From Turbatrix aceti (taxonomy: Eukaryota; Nematoda; Chromadorea; Rhabditida; Panagrolaimidae), in contig OZ017769.1 in NCBI GenBank assembly GCA_963969345.1, forward strand, positions 10,853,725-10,917,724: a stretch of DNA of 64,000 bases, written 5' to 3'. The position numbers and the translations under genes were made by a program. Below the pieces are notes generated by a model. That model ran no database searches. It saw only the letters and a list, made by a program, of their open reading frames with translations, and was not told the DNA's origin. Positions 26,580 through 38,217 of the stretch are shown here, piece by piece. Within the stretch, counting starts at the first letter, position 1; each line of letters begins with the position of its first letter.

Positions 26580-27030
26580 GCCGATTGGGCCTAAAAATCA
26601 AGAAAGTTAACTCGGATTTCAATTTTTTTCCAAAAACTTACATTTTGCATGCAGGCAAGGATGTCTGAAGGCTGTGTGAAGTAATCTGAAAGCTTGAAGG
26701 ACTTACTGAATACAAAATAAAACCGCAGCCAATTTTTATCAAAAAATTTGATGCCAACTGCCTTTCAATCATTTTTCACCTTTTTTTGCAATTGTGAAGC
26801 CAAATCTTGGCACCCCAGCTGTCGCAGCGCAATCCTACCTAACAAATTGCAGAACTCTCATGGCACAATCGCATAAAAGGGAAAAAAATGATTGAAACTT
26901 GGTTGGTATACAAAAAATAGTGAAACCGCCCCAAAACTTGGAAATATTCAAAAACCTACGTCAGTGGAGGAAGGTTCGCTCGGATAAGGGTGCCGGTAGG
27001 TTGTACATGCTTGGAGGGTGTCGCCGGATG
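26580..27030 (-). other. Possible captured exons inside the TIR element
   Basis: On the minus strand, stretches with good splice borders occur: about 26952-27018 (TTTCAG acceptor, GTAGGT donor), 26662-26705 (CTTTCAG acceptor, GTAAGT donor), and one starting near 26593 after TTTTTAG. One joined frame ends in an acidic DVDDDDMMIFKR tail. No product is recognisable and the reading frame is ambiguous. Confidence 0.2.
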
Positions 27031-27299
27031 AGTCTGAAACAAAACCAAAACAATTCACGCTAAAAAAACAACAATTACAACACGAACGCGAAAAAAAGAA
27101 CATAGACAAAAAAAAGAACAAAGTTGGGCTGATCAAGCCGAGCGCTGCGACGCAACATTCGTGTTGAGACTCCTCGACAACGTAAAAGTCGCAGAACGCG
27201 CGTGTCGTAAAATTAATTAGACGAAATTTATTTCTAAATTCGAAAACTTAGGTTTTTGAATAGATATTTGTAAGTTTTTTGTTTTGATATAATAGAATC

Positions 27300-28990
27300 A
27301 AGTATTGTCGTTCGAACTGGGCTACTGGCGTTTTTCAAAATTTTCATTTTTGACAAAATTAAAGGAGGTGTACTAGAAAATTCATTACTTGGTAAAAAAT
27401 AAAGTTACACATGCGGTTAAAAATGATTTCGAAGCACAACAAAATGCTCTATCTAATAAAAATATGCACATGCTTCAAAAAAATTTTCAAATGCCTGAAA
27501 AACTTAAGCTTCCAAAAAATTTTCCTGAAATATGAATTTTCAAAACTTTTTCGAAGCGTAATCCAAAAACTAAAATCGGCATCGCATTCTACAGTATCTT
27601 TTACATCTGGAGCGATTGTTTCAGAATTTTATATTTTTTCCGCGCGTCAGTGCAAATTTTTTCCTGAACCTCCCTTTTTTTGTTGAGCAAACACCAAAAT
27701 TTTTCAAAGTAGGGTTCGGTAAAAAAATCGGCATGGGTCGCGTTCGAAATGCATTTACGCGAAAAGTTAGGGTCCGGGGCAGAAATGAACGCTGAAGCGA
27801 ATGGCGTACTCAGTTTTTTAAATTGAGTTCTAAAAAGTTCCGAAAACCTAATTTTTCTCAGAAATTTCATTTTTTTCAAAACTTCTAAGGTGATAAGGTA
27901 TAGATTTTTCTTCAAAATCAGTTAGAGAATTTAGTTTCGCTTCAGAATTGCTTTTGTTTGCCTTCCTAGCTCATTTTGTTTATGCGCCGCGATTTTTCTA
28001 CCATACCTCCTTCGATTTTGTCAATTTTGAACGAATTAAAAAAAAGAATTATGTCAGCATAAAGAACACCCCTGAAACTGTCTGTAAACAAAATTTCATA
28101 AACAAAACTGAATTTTGGGCTGAGTTACATGTTTTTGTAATTTGGTGCGAAATCCACATCCTCAAAATGCATTGACTCGCGCGCGCAACATGCGAAAGCC
28201 TCGGCAGTCTGGTGCGCTTTGGAGCTCTGGACAAAAGTCGGTTGAATTAAATTTATTTAAAAAATTCAAAAAAGTGAGCGTTTATTGTCTATTGTCTTTC
28301 TTTTTTTGGTACAAATAGAATCGAGCATCGTCTTTCAAATGAGGCGATTCCCGTTTTGCAAAGTTGGCATTTTTGACAAATTTGAGTAGGGTGTACTAGA
28401 AAAATCATATTTATGTACGTAATAAAGATCGAAACCCAATCCAAAATGCATTCGACGCGCAACAAAATTTTCTTTCTAACGATTATATTTAGTCCTACCC
28501 TAATGATTAGGCAAGTGCAAGAAAAAATTAAATTTTTGAAACAAAAATTTTGTTTCGAAAATTTCGAAACATTTTCGAAACCGGATCAAAAAACGAATAT
28601 CAAAATTAGATTCCGCAGCATCTTTTACGTCTAAGGGCGGTGTTTCAGAATTTTTTCTCTTTCCGACGCGCCGGTGTATAATTTCTCCTGAACCCTACTT
28701 TTTTTGAGTTCCAGGCAACAAAAATTTTCAAAGTAGGGTTCGGCAAAAAAATCAACAAACGGCGCGTTTGTTATGCATTTTTTTGAAAATTTAGGCTCTG
28801 GGGTAAAAATGAACGCAGAATACAATGGTGCTATCAGTTTTGTGACTCGGGTTCTAAAAAGTTTCGAAAACCTAATTTTTTTCGGAAATTTCAATTTTTT
28901 CGAAACTTTCAAAGTGACATAGGTGTATATTTTTTTTCAAAATTAGTTAGAGAATTTTATTGCGCTTCAGAATTGCTGTCCCACGCATTT
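27300..28990. repeat. Direct repeat of about 1.03 kb inside the TIR element
   Basis: Two diverged copies, about 27300-27970 and 28310-28990. Shared landmarks include CAAAGTAGGGTTCGG at 27705 and 28730, TGTTTCAGAATTTT, and the AGTTAGAGAATTT-TTGCTTCAGAATTGCT end. Related sequence recurs in the foldback element at 38218-40136. Confidence 0.65.
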
Positions 28991-29149
28991 TTAGCTCTTC
29001 TGGTTCATTCACAGCGATTTATTTACCATACCTCTCTCAAATTCGACAATTTTGGCCGATTTCGGCAGTCAAAATTGTTCGAACATTTGTATTTTTGCTT
29101 GGCAAAAAACTAGAAATGCCGAATACAATAGAAAAACACCATAAAAACA

Positions 29150-29232
29150 TTTTTTGTATTGCGGGATTCGAACCGCACACCCTCAGCTTCGCAGTCCTAC
29201 CCCCTACCAGCATCGCTATTTAGGAAATTGCA
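29150..29232 (-). pseudogene. tRNA-like / Pol III remnant
   Basis: On the minus strand the segment contains GGTTCGAATCCCGC, a B-box/T-arm sequence, with an A-box-like TGGTAGGGGG about 30 bp before it. The T stem does not pair properly and no clean acceptor stem forms. It is therefore a decayed tRNA or tRNA-derived SINE rather than a working tRNA. Confidence 0.35.
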
Positions 29233-29535
29233 GGGATTTCGTCTTTTTTTCGCCGCGGACTAGCATTTCAGATACCAGACGCTGTAATTTGTACCATGTC
29301 CATCCACAAATGTTCTTTTTACCCGTAAAACAATGCCTGATACACAAGAAAGCAATTGCATGTGCAATTTAACGTACAAAAAGCTTTATAGCGCAAATGG
29401 CGAAATCGAGTTTTTGATAATCGTCAGTTTTTTCTGACGAAAATCGTCAGTTTTGAAAACTGATGAAAATCGTCAGATTTTTTTAAACAAAATCGTCAGA
29501 ATGCACAACTGACGATTCAAATTTTTCTCAGTGTA

Positions 29536-31128
29536 GTTTATAAAAAATGTGGAGGTGATATATTGCAATTTAGGCTTCAAAGAGCAACAACTATTTTGAT
29601 ATATTATTTTGATATGCCATTAATCTGACCAAGGCAAATACTACGTAATTAGACAGAATGGTTGGCAAAGGAGTGGTAATTTTCTAATTTACGTCGTTCT
29701 TTGACATTCATAAACAATTATTAGCACGTGAGTTGCAAAAATAACAAAGATCATAGCTGTGCGGTTGTATGAAGTTTTACATTTTTTTTAAATAATACAT
29801 ACAAAAATATTATAACAAAAATGGTGGCTTGGTTGCAAAAGTAACAACATGGCAGAAAAAAATTGTTGTTTCAATTTAGCTTATCCAAAAGTAACCAAAT
29901 GCAACACCAAAAGTAACAAAATAGCGAAAAATTATGTCACTTTACTTACGTTTATAACATCGAGACAAACATTCATAAATTTATTATTTGTTGCAGTTAC
30001 CATAGATCGATGATCAGAAAAAGTATCCTGAGAATATAACAGATTATCAAGCTACATAACTTATCCCGTAATTGTATGGTTTGTCAACAACATGAAAAAT
30101 TAAAAAAAGTATTATAATTGCAGCCCGACTTATCTTTTTGTTCATTCATGATTGTCAATTTGGCTATAATTGTGAGTATTATGTTGATTTTTTTTATCAA
30201 TGGCGAACAACCCCCTGCGCACGATGAATGTCAGCGTCAAAATTCGTAGTTTCGTGAGCGTAATAGCGGAATAATTATAGGTTGGTATCTATTATTTTGA
30301 GTTATGGTATGTTGAGAAAAAAAATTATGGTAGTGTTTAAACAAAAGTTTGTTCAACTGATGCACAACAAATTCGGGAAAAATGTAACAGAAAAAAAAAC
30401 TAAAAACTGTAAAGAACTATATGTTTTTTTTCTGAATAGGCAAAAAATAGAAACAGCTTGAAAATAATTTTCTCAAAACAAGCAACGATGGAACAGAACA
30501 ATTGGTTTCTTATCGGAAATGTTTATCTCCGTAATATTAGTAGTCAAAATTTATGTCAAAATTTAGTGCGTTGTCTTAGCATTTATTTTGTTTTTTTCAA
30601 AAACAACATTATTCCGGAATTGATATTCAGCGATTTGCCTAAAAATTCCGTGTTCTGATCAGTAAAAAAATTTATTTGGTAAAAAAAAGTTGTTTAAAGG
30701 GCTTTCCGAAATAACAGTTCAATGTTGTCTCTGAGTTTATCATTACTCCGGTTTTGAAGTCCAAATGCGCGAAAAAAAATTATGCATTTTTTGGATCAAA
30801 GATTCTCAATTTTTTAATCAAATTATGTAAATTTACTAGTCAAAACAAGATTTGAAATCTGAGCCATAAAAAATTGTAAAACAACAGCGCTACAAAAAAA
30901 AACAACAGAACTATTCACAAAGAAATGCTTTTATTAAAGAATAAAATACAAATAAACTTAACAAAGCTTATCACCAGGTTTTCCGCCCAGGTTCCGATCC
31001 GTGGCAACCGAACGTCATGATCGACGTATGCTGAGGTTTCTCCGTCTCTAATGATAAGCAACGGTCGCTATCGATTGCCTGAAAGCCTGAGAGGGATGAT
31101 GTTATTCAATCACAGGCAGTCTACCGCC
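29536..31128. other. Spacer left of the p24 gene
   Basis: AT-rich. An inverted copy of the dispersed minisatellite is at about 29870-29950. No exon was found. The p24 promoter should lie near the right end. Confidence 0.4.
29870..29950 (-). repeat. Minisatellite copy, inverted orientation
   Basis: On the minus strand this reads AGTAAAGTGACA, a T-run, CGCTATTTTGTTACTTTTGG. It is the same unit as in goa-1 and ABHD introns but in the opposite orientation. Confidence 0.6.
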
Positions 31129-32226
31129 ATGCTGCACCCGTTGTGCTCTGCAAGAAGTTTATTACTTTTTTCGGTATTGATTGGTCTCATTGTTGGCCAT
31201 ACCGTTCGAACTGGAAGAGGAAAGACAGGTCCCAAGTTTGGATACATTGTCAACTTTTACATTGACTCGGCCAGAGAACTGCACTGCTTCTATGAAAATG
31301 TAACCGTTGGTTCGACTTTTTCGGTGAATGCGCAGGTTGGTTTTGGCAGGGGTGTTGAAAAAATTGTCAAATTTAAATTTTACGTTGGTGTACGTAAGAG
31401 TTTTGGGGTGCGGTGATTGAAAAGTTGATGCCGAAAATTTTTTTATGTATGACAAGTAGAATCGCACGCATCTTTTTTGTCCGCAAATGCAAAAAGCAAG
31501 CTACTTGCACGTGTACACAATCAAAAAGTTTTTTTATGGATGACTAGTAGTGTTGAAGATTAGGAAAAAAATGTTGATACCCCAATAACCTGCTTGCTAC
31601 TTTTTACCTTCAAAAACAAAATTTTCTACATACAAAAAAAAAACAAAGAAGTGTCAAATAAACGTTTAGGTTGTCTCGGAACACCAAATAGAAGTGTACA
31701 TGCATATGACGTCACCTTCCAAGATAATTGATCAAAGCTTCAAGGATATCGACAACGTTCATCATGAAATAGTTGCTGAAGAAAATGGTAGAATACTGTA
31801 TTTTTGTTTTATTTTATTTATTCAATGATTTTTCAGGGGTCTACAAAGTGTGCTTCGGCGCTAACATTGGTCTCGAGAGAATCCGTCTCAACACGCACAT
31901 CATAGCTTACGATACAGCGTCCATACACCACCATCTCAGGCGTGAAAATGACAAACTCAGCGCTGAGGCAAAAATTAATGTAAAATTTGTTTAAACTTTA
32001 AATATAAGAAGGAAATTTTTAGGAAAAAATCGGAGAAATTGTTCAAAAAGTTCAGAGAATAGTTTTCTACCAATCACGGATGTCTGCCAACATCAGAATT
32101 GATGAACTCATGCAGCAAGCCAACGTACAGTACGTTACGTATTTTAGCTTGATCCAGATAGTCGTTATTCTGTTTGTAACAATCGGCCGGACAATATCTA
32201 TTCGACGACTTTTTGCAACTTCTTAG
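31129..32226 (+). CDS. p24/TMED family GOLD-domain cargo receptor
   Basis: Four exons (31129-31335, 31670-31787, 31837-31979, 32023-32226) join in frame to 223 residues, the usual p24 length. The start at 31129 gives a signal peptide; an in-frame ATG at 31051 would add 26 residues. The GOLD domain has the conserved cysteine pair (LHCFYENV, then GVYKVCFG). A helical coiled region with RRENDKLSAEAKIN follows, then one C-terminal membrane span (VTYFSLIQIVVILFVTIG). Family members cycle between ER and Golgi in COPI/COPII vesicles and select cargo. The cytosolic tail here is short (RTISIRRLFATS), with no typical di-Phe plus KKxx signal, so it is a divergent member. Confidence 0.85.
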
Positions 32227-33761
32227 AATACGATTATTTGAAACGATTTTTCACTGAACATTTTTTTGTTGAAGACAATTATTGTAGAAGCGTCGATCAA
32301 GAGAAATACAGGAAACAACTATTCTACGCGAGATAAGAGTGCGCACACGTTGCACCAACTCGTACTCGCGTAACAATTATAAAAGTACATAAAGCTAACA
32401 GTGGTTTTTATCTTTCTGATTAATCGACAAGCTGGAAAAACACGTATATATAGACAACGAGATAACTTGTCCTTCGTTTCTTTATATTTTTTTTTATATT
32501 TACTGCCGCAAACATACATAAATCTTGGCCTTTATAATATACAGAAAAATTTTACCCAAAATATTTTTTGGTTTTAATATTATACAACTAGAGGACTACG
32601 ACGTGGCGAAGGTAGCTAAGATTGGCGGCGCCTTTGTCGTGCAATCCCGATACTCTTCACGATCTCCCTAACTTTTGTGATAAGTAATAAGGCACAGTAA
32701 ATGTAAATGTAAAAAATATACGAATGACCCAGTTATCAGAAGGAGGAGAGTCATGATAATTAGGTCAAAGTCTTGGATCTAACGGAATTGTAAAAATGGT
32801 TTGAAAAAAATTTGCGAAAATTCATTTTCGAAAATATTTAGTCTCGATCAGGGTTTGCGTTCATTTGTGTTCGTTCGCGAACAAATGTTTGGTAACTTAT
32901 CACAATTTGATCACCATTTGAGTGAAATTTCATTTTGTGCAAATATGTATTTAAAAAAATGTATTAATTAGCATAAATAACACCTTCGTTGAATTTTTGA
33001 TTTTTTTGCGTATGTGTTTTGCCCCGTTTTTATTAAAATAAACTTTTTATTGTCAGGTAACTGTCAGAAATAAAAATTGTCCCCGATTTTTGAAAAATTT
33101 AAACAAATCTTCACATTGTACTGCGTTTCATTTATTCTCATCAGACAGCATTCCAAAAATTCAAAAATCATGATTCAATAAATTTGGAATGACGAAAATA
33201 AGCAATCATTTAAGGAAGGGAGTATTGAGGACACATAATCGGCATCATACCAAACGGACTGACACCACATGGTCGCACTTCTTTACCGGAAACTGCTTTT
33301 TATGTCCCAGAAAGAACAACGTCCAGGATTTTTTGTAAGTTTATTAGGATCGTTGACAAACCGATTGATGAATTTTTTTCAGGAAATACAAAAAAATTTA
33401 AAGTTTAAAATTGCGTAAAAGTGCGATTTGGGATGATTTGGTGGCGCCTTTTATGTTTTTGATTCCTGAAAAAAATACATCAATCGGTTTGTCAACAATC
33501 CTAATAACCTTACAAAAAATCATGGACGTTGTTCTTTCCGGGAAATAAAAAGCAGAAGGAAGTGCGTCCATCGGCATCATCAATCCGCACAAAACTGAAA
33601 CTGGTGCAAATCATTGAGAAGGACAGTAAATAAAGGGGGGACAATAGGGGTGAAAAGCGCAAAAAACCGGACACGAACGCTACCTAGAATGCTTCATTTT
33701 TTATTTAGTAAAAAAACAGAACAATATTCAAACAAAAAAAGAAGACCGAAATTTGCCGCAG
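32227..33761. other. Spacer between convergent p24 and pseudophosphatase genes
   Basis: AT-rich 3' flanks of both genes. An imperfect inverted repeat occupies about 33240-33590. Confidence 0.45.
33240..33590. repeat. Imperfect inverted repeat
   Basis: The left arm (about 33240-33390) and right arm (about 33440-33590) share CAACGTCC, GACAAACCGATTGATG and other blocks in inverted orientation around a short spacer. It is probably a decayed foldback or MITE copy. Confidence 0.55.
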
Positions 33762-35174
33762 TCATTCACTTGAATTTGAATTCGCATTTAGTAAAAAAAT
33801 ATGATCGGTAACATTGATCATAGCAAGTGTTCCAGTAGGCGAAGTTTTAAGCTCGGAACCTGAGTCGCTGCCCGGCATCCCCTGAAAAATAAATATTTAA
33901 AACAAAAGTAATTTAAAGAAACATACAAAAAACCCGTATATTAGCGCAAGCACCAAAAATGCGAGCAATAAGCCTGCTATTACCCTAACCGTACAGCAAG
34001 CCAGCGAACGGACGTCCCGCGGTTCATCAGGCTTGTTTTTGTTGCACGGCTGAGGCAGCTTCTCTCTGCTCAAACTGCGGTAATTTATGAGCACGCCAGT
34101 GTTTAGGCCCAGCTCAAACCAAAACTCGTTGTAGTGCCGGTCGATTGCTCTGTTGATAATTACTTCGTAAGTGTACAAGTATTGCTGGAAAAATATTTGT
34201 GAATACATTTGCGGTCTTCCAGGATTCTGCACTCACCTGAGCCCGACTGACGGCGAGTGCACGGTGTCTCATGACAACCTTTGCGCTTTCAAACAAGCTC
34301 GCATTCGTGCACCTGCTTTCGAGAGAGTCCACAGCGTGAAAAACTGTGGCAACGGTTCCTGAACGGCCGGTGCCATCAGTTGAGTGGATCAAAACAGGTG
34401 TTTTTGAATTTTTGACCTGTTCGTAGATAAAGAAGAACGTCTGATCTCGATCGTTCAAGTTATCTGAGGTCTCTGGAACCCCGTGTTGGGGCCAGTTGCT
34501 CCACAAGTAGTGTGTGAATTTTACAGTGATTTTCGTAGCTTGCCGGTCAAAAAACTCGACGGAATAATGATTGATGGTGACATGAGTTTTCTCGCTCCGC
34601 ATCGTATATCTGTGATTTAGGGTAAAATATCCGTATTTGCGCTCGCCGGCTTCAGGCCATACTTCGTGATTTTCATTTTTTGCGGGGTAGACACAGGGCT
34701 TGATGACGTGTTGGATTTTGTGAGAGATGATCAGGGTCAAGAAGTCCCGCATGGTGTTCTCCGTCGGGGACTGAGCAACGATGAGTCGGTATTTGTTGAG
34801 CGGAGTTGGTACCTACAAAGCATTCAGAAACTGTTCCTCGCCCAAGCTCCTAATTAACTCACGTAGTTTGCGTGGTAAAAATCGTAGGTAACTCCGGGCC
34901 ACGGATTGATGACGCGGTGTTTGTCCGAGCAGGGAACGTCGTAGTTACGATTGCGTCCATCGCCCCGGGTGGAATCCAAGGCAACCGTGGTGACGCTGGG
35001 GTTGTAGTATTGGCAGAGCTGATAATACTCGTCGACGGCACCTTGAATGCCAATTTTCAGTACGTGTTGAACAATAAAGGCGTAGAAACGCGCATGATCG
35101 CGCTTCTGGCGGAAGAGGCGACGTGTGGCAGACGTTCGGGGAGTCGTCGCCAGAGGGGTCGTAGCCTGAGACAT
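33762..35174 (-). CDS. Membrane-anchored protein tyrosine phosphatase homologue, catalytically dead
   Basis: Four minus-strand exons (34863-35174, 34237-34812, 33927-34184, 33762-33881) give 421 residues. The PTP domain spans about 25-310, with NRNYDVPCSD near the substrate loop and a good Q-loop (RAQQYLYTYEVI). The active-site motif HCxxGxxR is HSTDGTGR, so the nucleophilic cysteine is serine (codon 34381-34383). The general-acid Asp of WPD is Gln (WPQHGVP, codon 34486-34488). Both changes should abolish catalysis while the Arg is kept, so phosphotyrosine binding is possible. A single membrane span (about 355-376) and a 45-residue Ser-rich tail follow. The ATG at 35174 opens the frame; no signal peptide is visible. 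Nematodes carry many such PTP paralogues, often germline-expressed, including pseudophosphatases. Confidence 0.88.
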
Positions 35175-35678
35175 TGTTGAGGAGGGCTTAGCTGTGTTAT
35201 TGACATTGATTTGACTAGAGTTAAAAAACAAGACTTTGCTTTGCTTATTAAAATTTATGTTTAATGATTTGCATTTTTTGGAATTATGTATTGCAAGTTG
35301 CTTGCAGTTGCGTCCGTGGCGTTTTATTCAAAACCTTCGAATTTGTTGACAAATTTTATTTCAAATATTTGACACTTCAAATTTTAAACATTTGCCTGGC
35401 TGATTCAAATTCAGGGCAGGTCGACGAAACGCTAAAAATTGAACATGAAATTATTTTTTTTAATATAGTTATTTTTTTAGTTTTGAGACTAATCGTTGCA
35501 TAAACAATTGAAGTTTTGTAATCGTTTATGGTGTTGTCGTTGACAAAAATACTATTATTTTAATAAAAATTTTTGTCACACTGGACAGATCGTGTAACAA
35601 AACTTTCTGTGTGTAAGTGAATAATCGTATGTGTTACGATTGGGCGTACTAATGTTCGTTACATATATATATAATATA
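35175..35678. other. Spacer upstream of the pseudophosphatase gene
   Basis: AT-rich with a TA-rich run near 35662-35678 where the next element is inserted. No exon is seen. It should include the promoter of the minus-strand gene. Confidence 0.4.
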
Positions 35679-38085
35679 CACGCAAAAAAAAATCGTCAAG
35701 AAAACTGACGATTTTTCGTCAGTTTTCTTGATTTCTTCATTAGTTAGAAAATAACTGACGATTGCAAACGTCAGTTTTGCATTCGTTAGAAAAACTGACG
35801 ATTGCAGACATCGACTTTTTAATCGTTAGAAAAACTGACGAATTGAAAAAGTAGGAAAAAACACTTTTCCCAAACCGCTTGGCGAATCGTCCCCGATATT
35901 CGTTAAGAGGCAGTCCACGACAGGATTTAGGAACAAGGGGGAGACGAGGACAAGGCTTTTTTACACTTTCAAATGTTTTGAGCCAGAATTGTTCCCCACC
36001 CCTAGGAAGGTCTAAAACCGCGATACACAGATTTTTAAAAAAATCGGAATCTGTAGTTTTGGCTTCTGAAAGGTTTTGACACAAGTTAATGCCACGCACT
36101 GCGTTCAAGAGGAAAAGAGCTGAAAAATTTTTTAGGGGGGTTTTGGGGGAAGGGGAACACGATGTCGTAGTCAGATTTTTTTTATCGTTACGGTAAGTGC
36201 CACTTTTAGGCAAATTTTTTTGGTTTTTTGGCTACCATTGATTGGGTTTTCAGAGGTGCCAACATTGTTATATCCTATCTTCTTCCCCGTGTTTTTACGC
36301 CTCGAATGATGTATAACACAAAATTTTGAAAGGGGGATAAAGTTGTCATTTTGGCAATTTCGGTCGCGCACTCGAGTAAAAAGCGCGCGCACTGTCTCTT
36401 TTTCGCTTCGCAGGTCGAAAAAATGATGCGCGCGCACGTAAAAGGAGTCGACTTTGAAAAATTGCCCTGAAGCCAGTTTTTGTTTTTAATGCTTGCGGTT
36501 ACTTTGTTGGGTTTGGGCATGTCCCAAAGATTGTTTTCAGCTACTCGTGCTTTTTATTGCATAATTTTCCGATCAGTGACGGCATTGGAAAGTTCATGTT
36601 TCTATTGTCGCCTGTAGCACTGTGCAAAATTAAACGACAAAAATGGCAAGTAGGTTAAGACAATCTTTGGGACATGCCCAAACCCAACAAAGTAACCGCA
36701 AGCATTAAAAACAAAAACTGGCTTCAGGGCAATTTTTCAAAGTCGACTCCTTTTACGTGCGCGCGCATCATTTTTTCGACCTGCGAGGCAAAAAAGAGAC
36801 AGTGCGCGCGCTTTTTACTCGAGTGCGCGGCGGAAATAGCCCAAAATGACAACTTTATCCCCCTTTCAAAATTTTGTGTTATACATCATTCGAGGCGTAA
36901 AAACACGGGGAAGAAGATAGGATATAACAATGTTGGCACCTCTGAAAACCCAATCAATGGTAGCCAAAAAACCAAAAAACTTTGCCTAAAAGTGGCACTT
37001 ACCGTAACGATAAAAAAAATCTGACTACGACATCGTGTTCCCCTTCCCCCAAAACCCCCCTAAAAAATTTTTCAGCTCTTTTCCTCTTGAACGCAGTGCG
37101 TGGCATTAACTTGTGTCAAAACCTTTCAGAAGCCAAAACTACAGATTCCGATTTTTTTAAAAATCTGTGTATCGCGGTTTTAGACCTTCCTAGGGGTGGG
37201 GAACAATTCTGGCTCAAAACATTTGAAAGTGTAAAAAAGCCTTGTCCTCGGTCCGAAATCCTGTCGTGGACTGTCTCTTAAATATATCCAAAATATAAAA
37301 AAACAGTCATTGATGTGGTTGTCGATTCGAATTTACTTGCCGTTTTCTTCAAAAGTTGCTCCTTGTAGTTGTAGAATTGCAACAATATGGTTTCATTTTT
37401 CATTTTTCTGAAAACAGTACAACTTTAGTCATTGTTTATGAGCTGTTGAAAAAAACGTACTTTTGAAACGAGAATATTCCATTTTTTTATTTTTCCGTCT
37501 TGTCAAAACCGCAATTACAAGTACGGTTAAAAAACAAAAAAAACGGAAAAACATTTATAAAAATATGTATAAATAAATATCTTTTCTTTCACATACCAAA
37601 ATAAAAACTTACTGTTGACGTCAACTGTAGTTTCGAAGTTTTACGGATTGCTTTGCCGTTCTTCAGAAAATCATTGCCGGAAAAAGTTAGAAGTGTGATA
37701 GACGGACGGACTGATTGATGATCGACTTCACTGCGACAGCGAGAAAATAAGACAGTGAGCTTAGTGACTCAGAAAATAAGAAAATGAAGAACAATAAAAA
37801 TCAAAACAAAATGCGAGCATGTCGCAAAATTTGCTTGAAAATCACAGAAACTTGTGACAGATTGCCAAATACTTTTATTCTCAACTACACTGACAAAAAA
37901 AGTAAGAAAAAAACTGACGTTTTACTTAGCAAAAATGTGAAAATTTGTGCATGCGAAAGTTGTCTCGAAAAGTCAGAAAAAAACTGATTTTTTCGCTAAA
38001 AAATCGTCAGTTTTTTTCTGATTTCTCCGATCGTCAGTTTTTCTAACGTTTTGACACTTTCATTCGTCAACTTTTTTTTTGCGTG
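35679..38085. mobile_element. 2.4-kb TIR element with TA target duplication
   Basis: The ends CACGCAAAAAAAAA and inverted TTTTTTTTTGCGTG are flanked by TA on each side (35677-35678 and 38086-38087). Arrays of TCGTCAG/CTGACG lie just inside both ends, as in the element at 25701-29533. The two therefore look like members of one superfamily. A long palindrome is nested inside. Confidence 0.65.
35893..37285. mobile_element. Long palindrome nested in the TIR element
   Basis: The left arm (about 35893-36535) and right arm (about 36659-37285) are nearly identical inverted copies around a spacer of about 123 bp. The arms end in CAGTCCACGACAGGATTT outside and GGGCATGTCCCAAAGATTGT inside. Identical short translated frames in opposite orientations result from the palindrome and are probably not genes. 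The arms carry small differences, so they have begun to diverge. Confidence 0.75.
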
Positions 38086-38217
38086 TATATGCATTTATGA
38101 ACTCTGGCTAAAAGTGTAAACACGGTCAGTGGTACTTCGAAGTTTCACCTTCTTCTCTTCAAATTCAGTCGTGAATGAAGAGAGTTAAAAGATATAAAAA
38201 AACAGATTACAAATTAC

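Larger units (their letters stand above)
25701..29533. mobile_element. 3.8-kb TIR element with TA target duplication
   Basis: The left end CACTGAAAAAAATATCGT and the inverted right end (CACTGAGAAAAATTTGAATC on the other strand) bound 3,833 bp, flanked on both sides by TA. Each end has an array of short direct and inverted TCGTCAG/CTGACG copies. The interior holds a GGCC-rich nested element, a direct repeat of about 1.03 kb and a decayed tRNA-like segment. No transposase frame was found, so it would be non-autonomous. TA duplication is a Tc1/mariner-superfamily trait, but the superfamily is not established. Confidence 0.65.

Noticed and set aside
36171..37281. Paired opposite-strand frames of 80-157 codons
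   Set aside because: They are mirror images created by the long palindrome, with no signature or codon bias.
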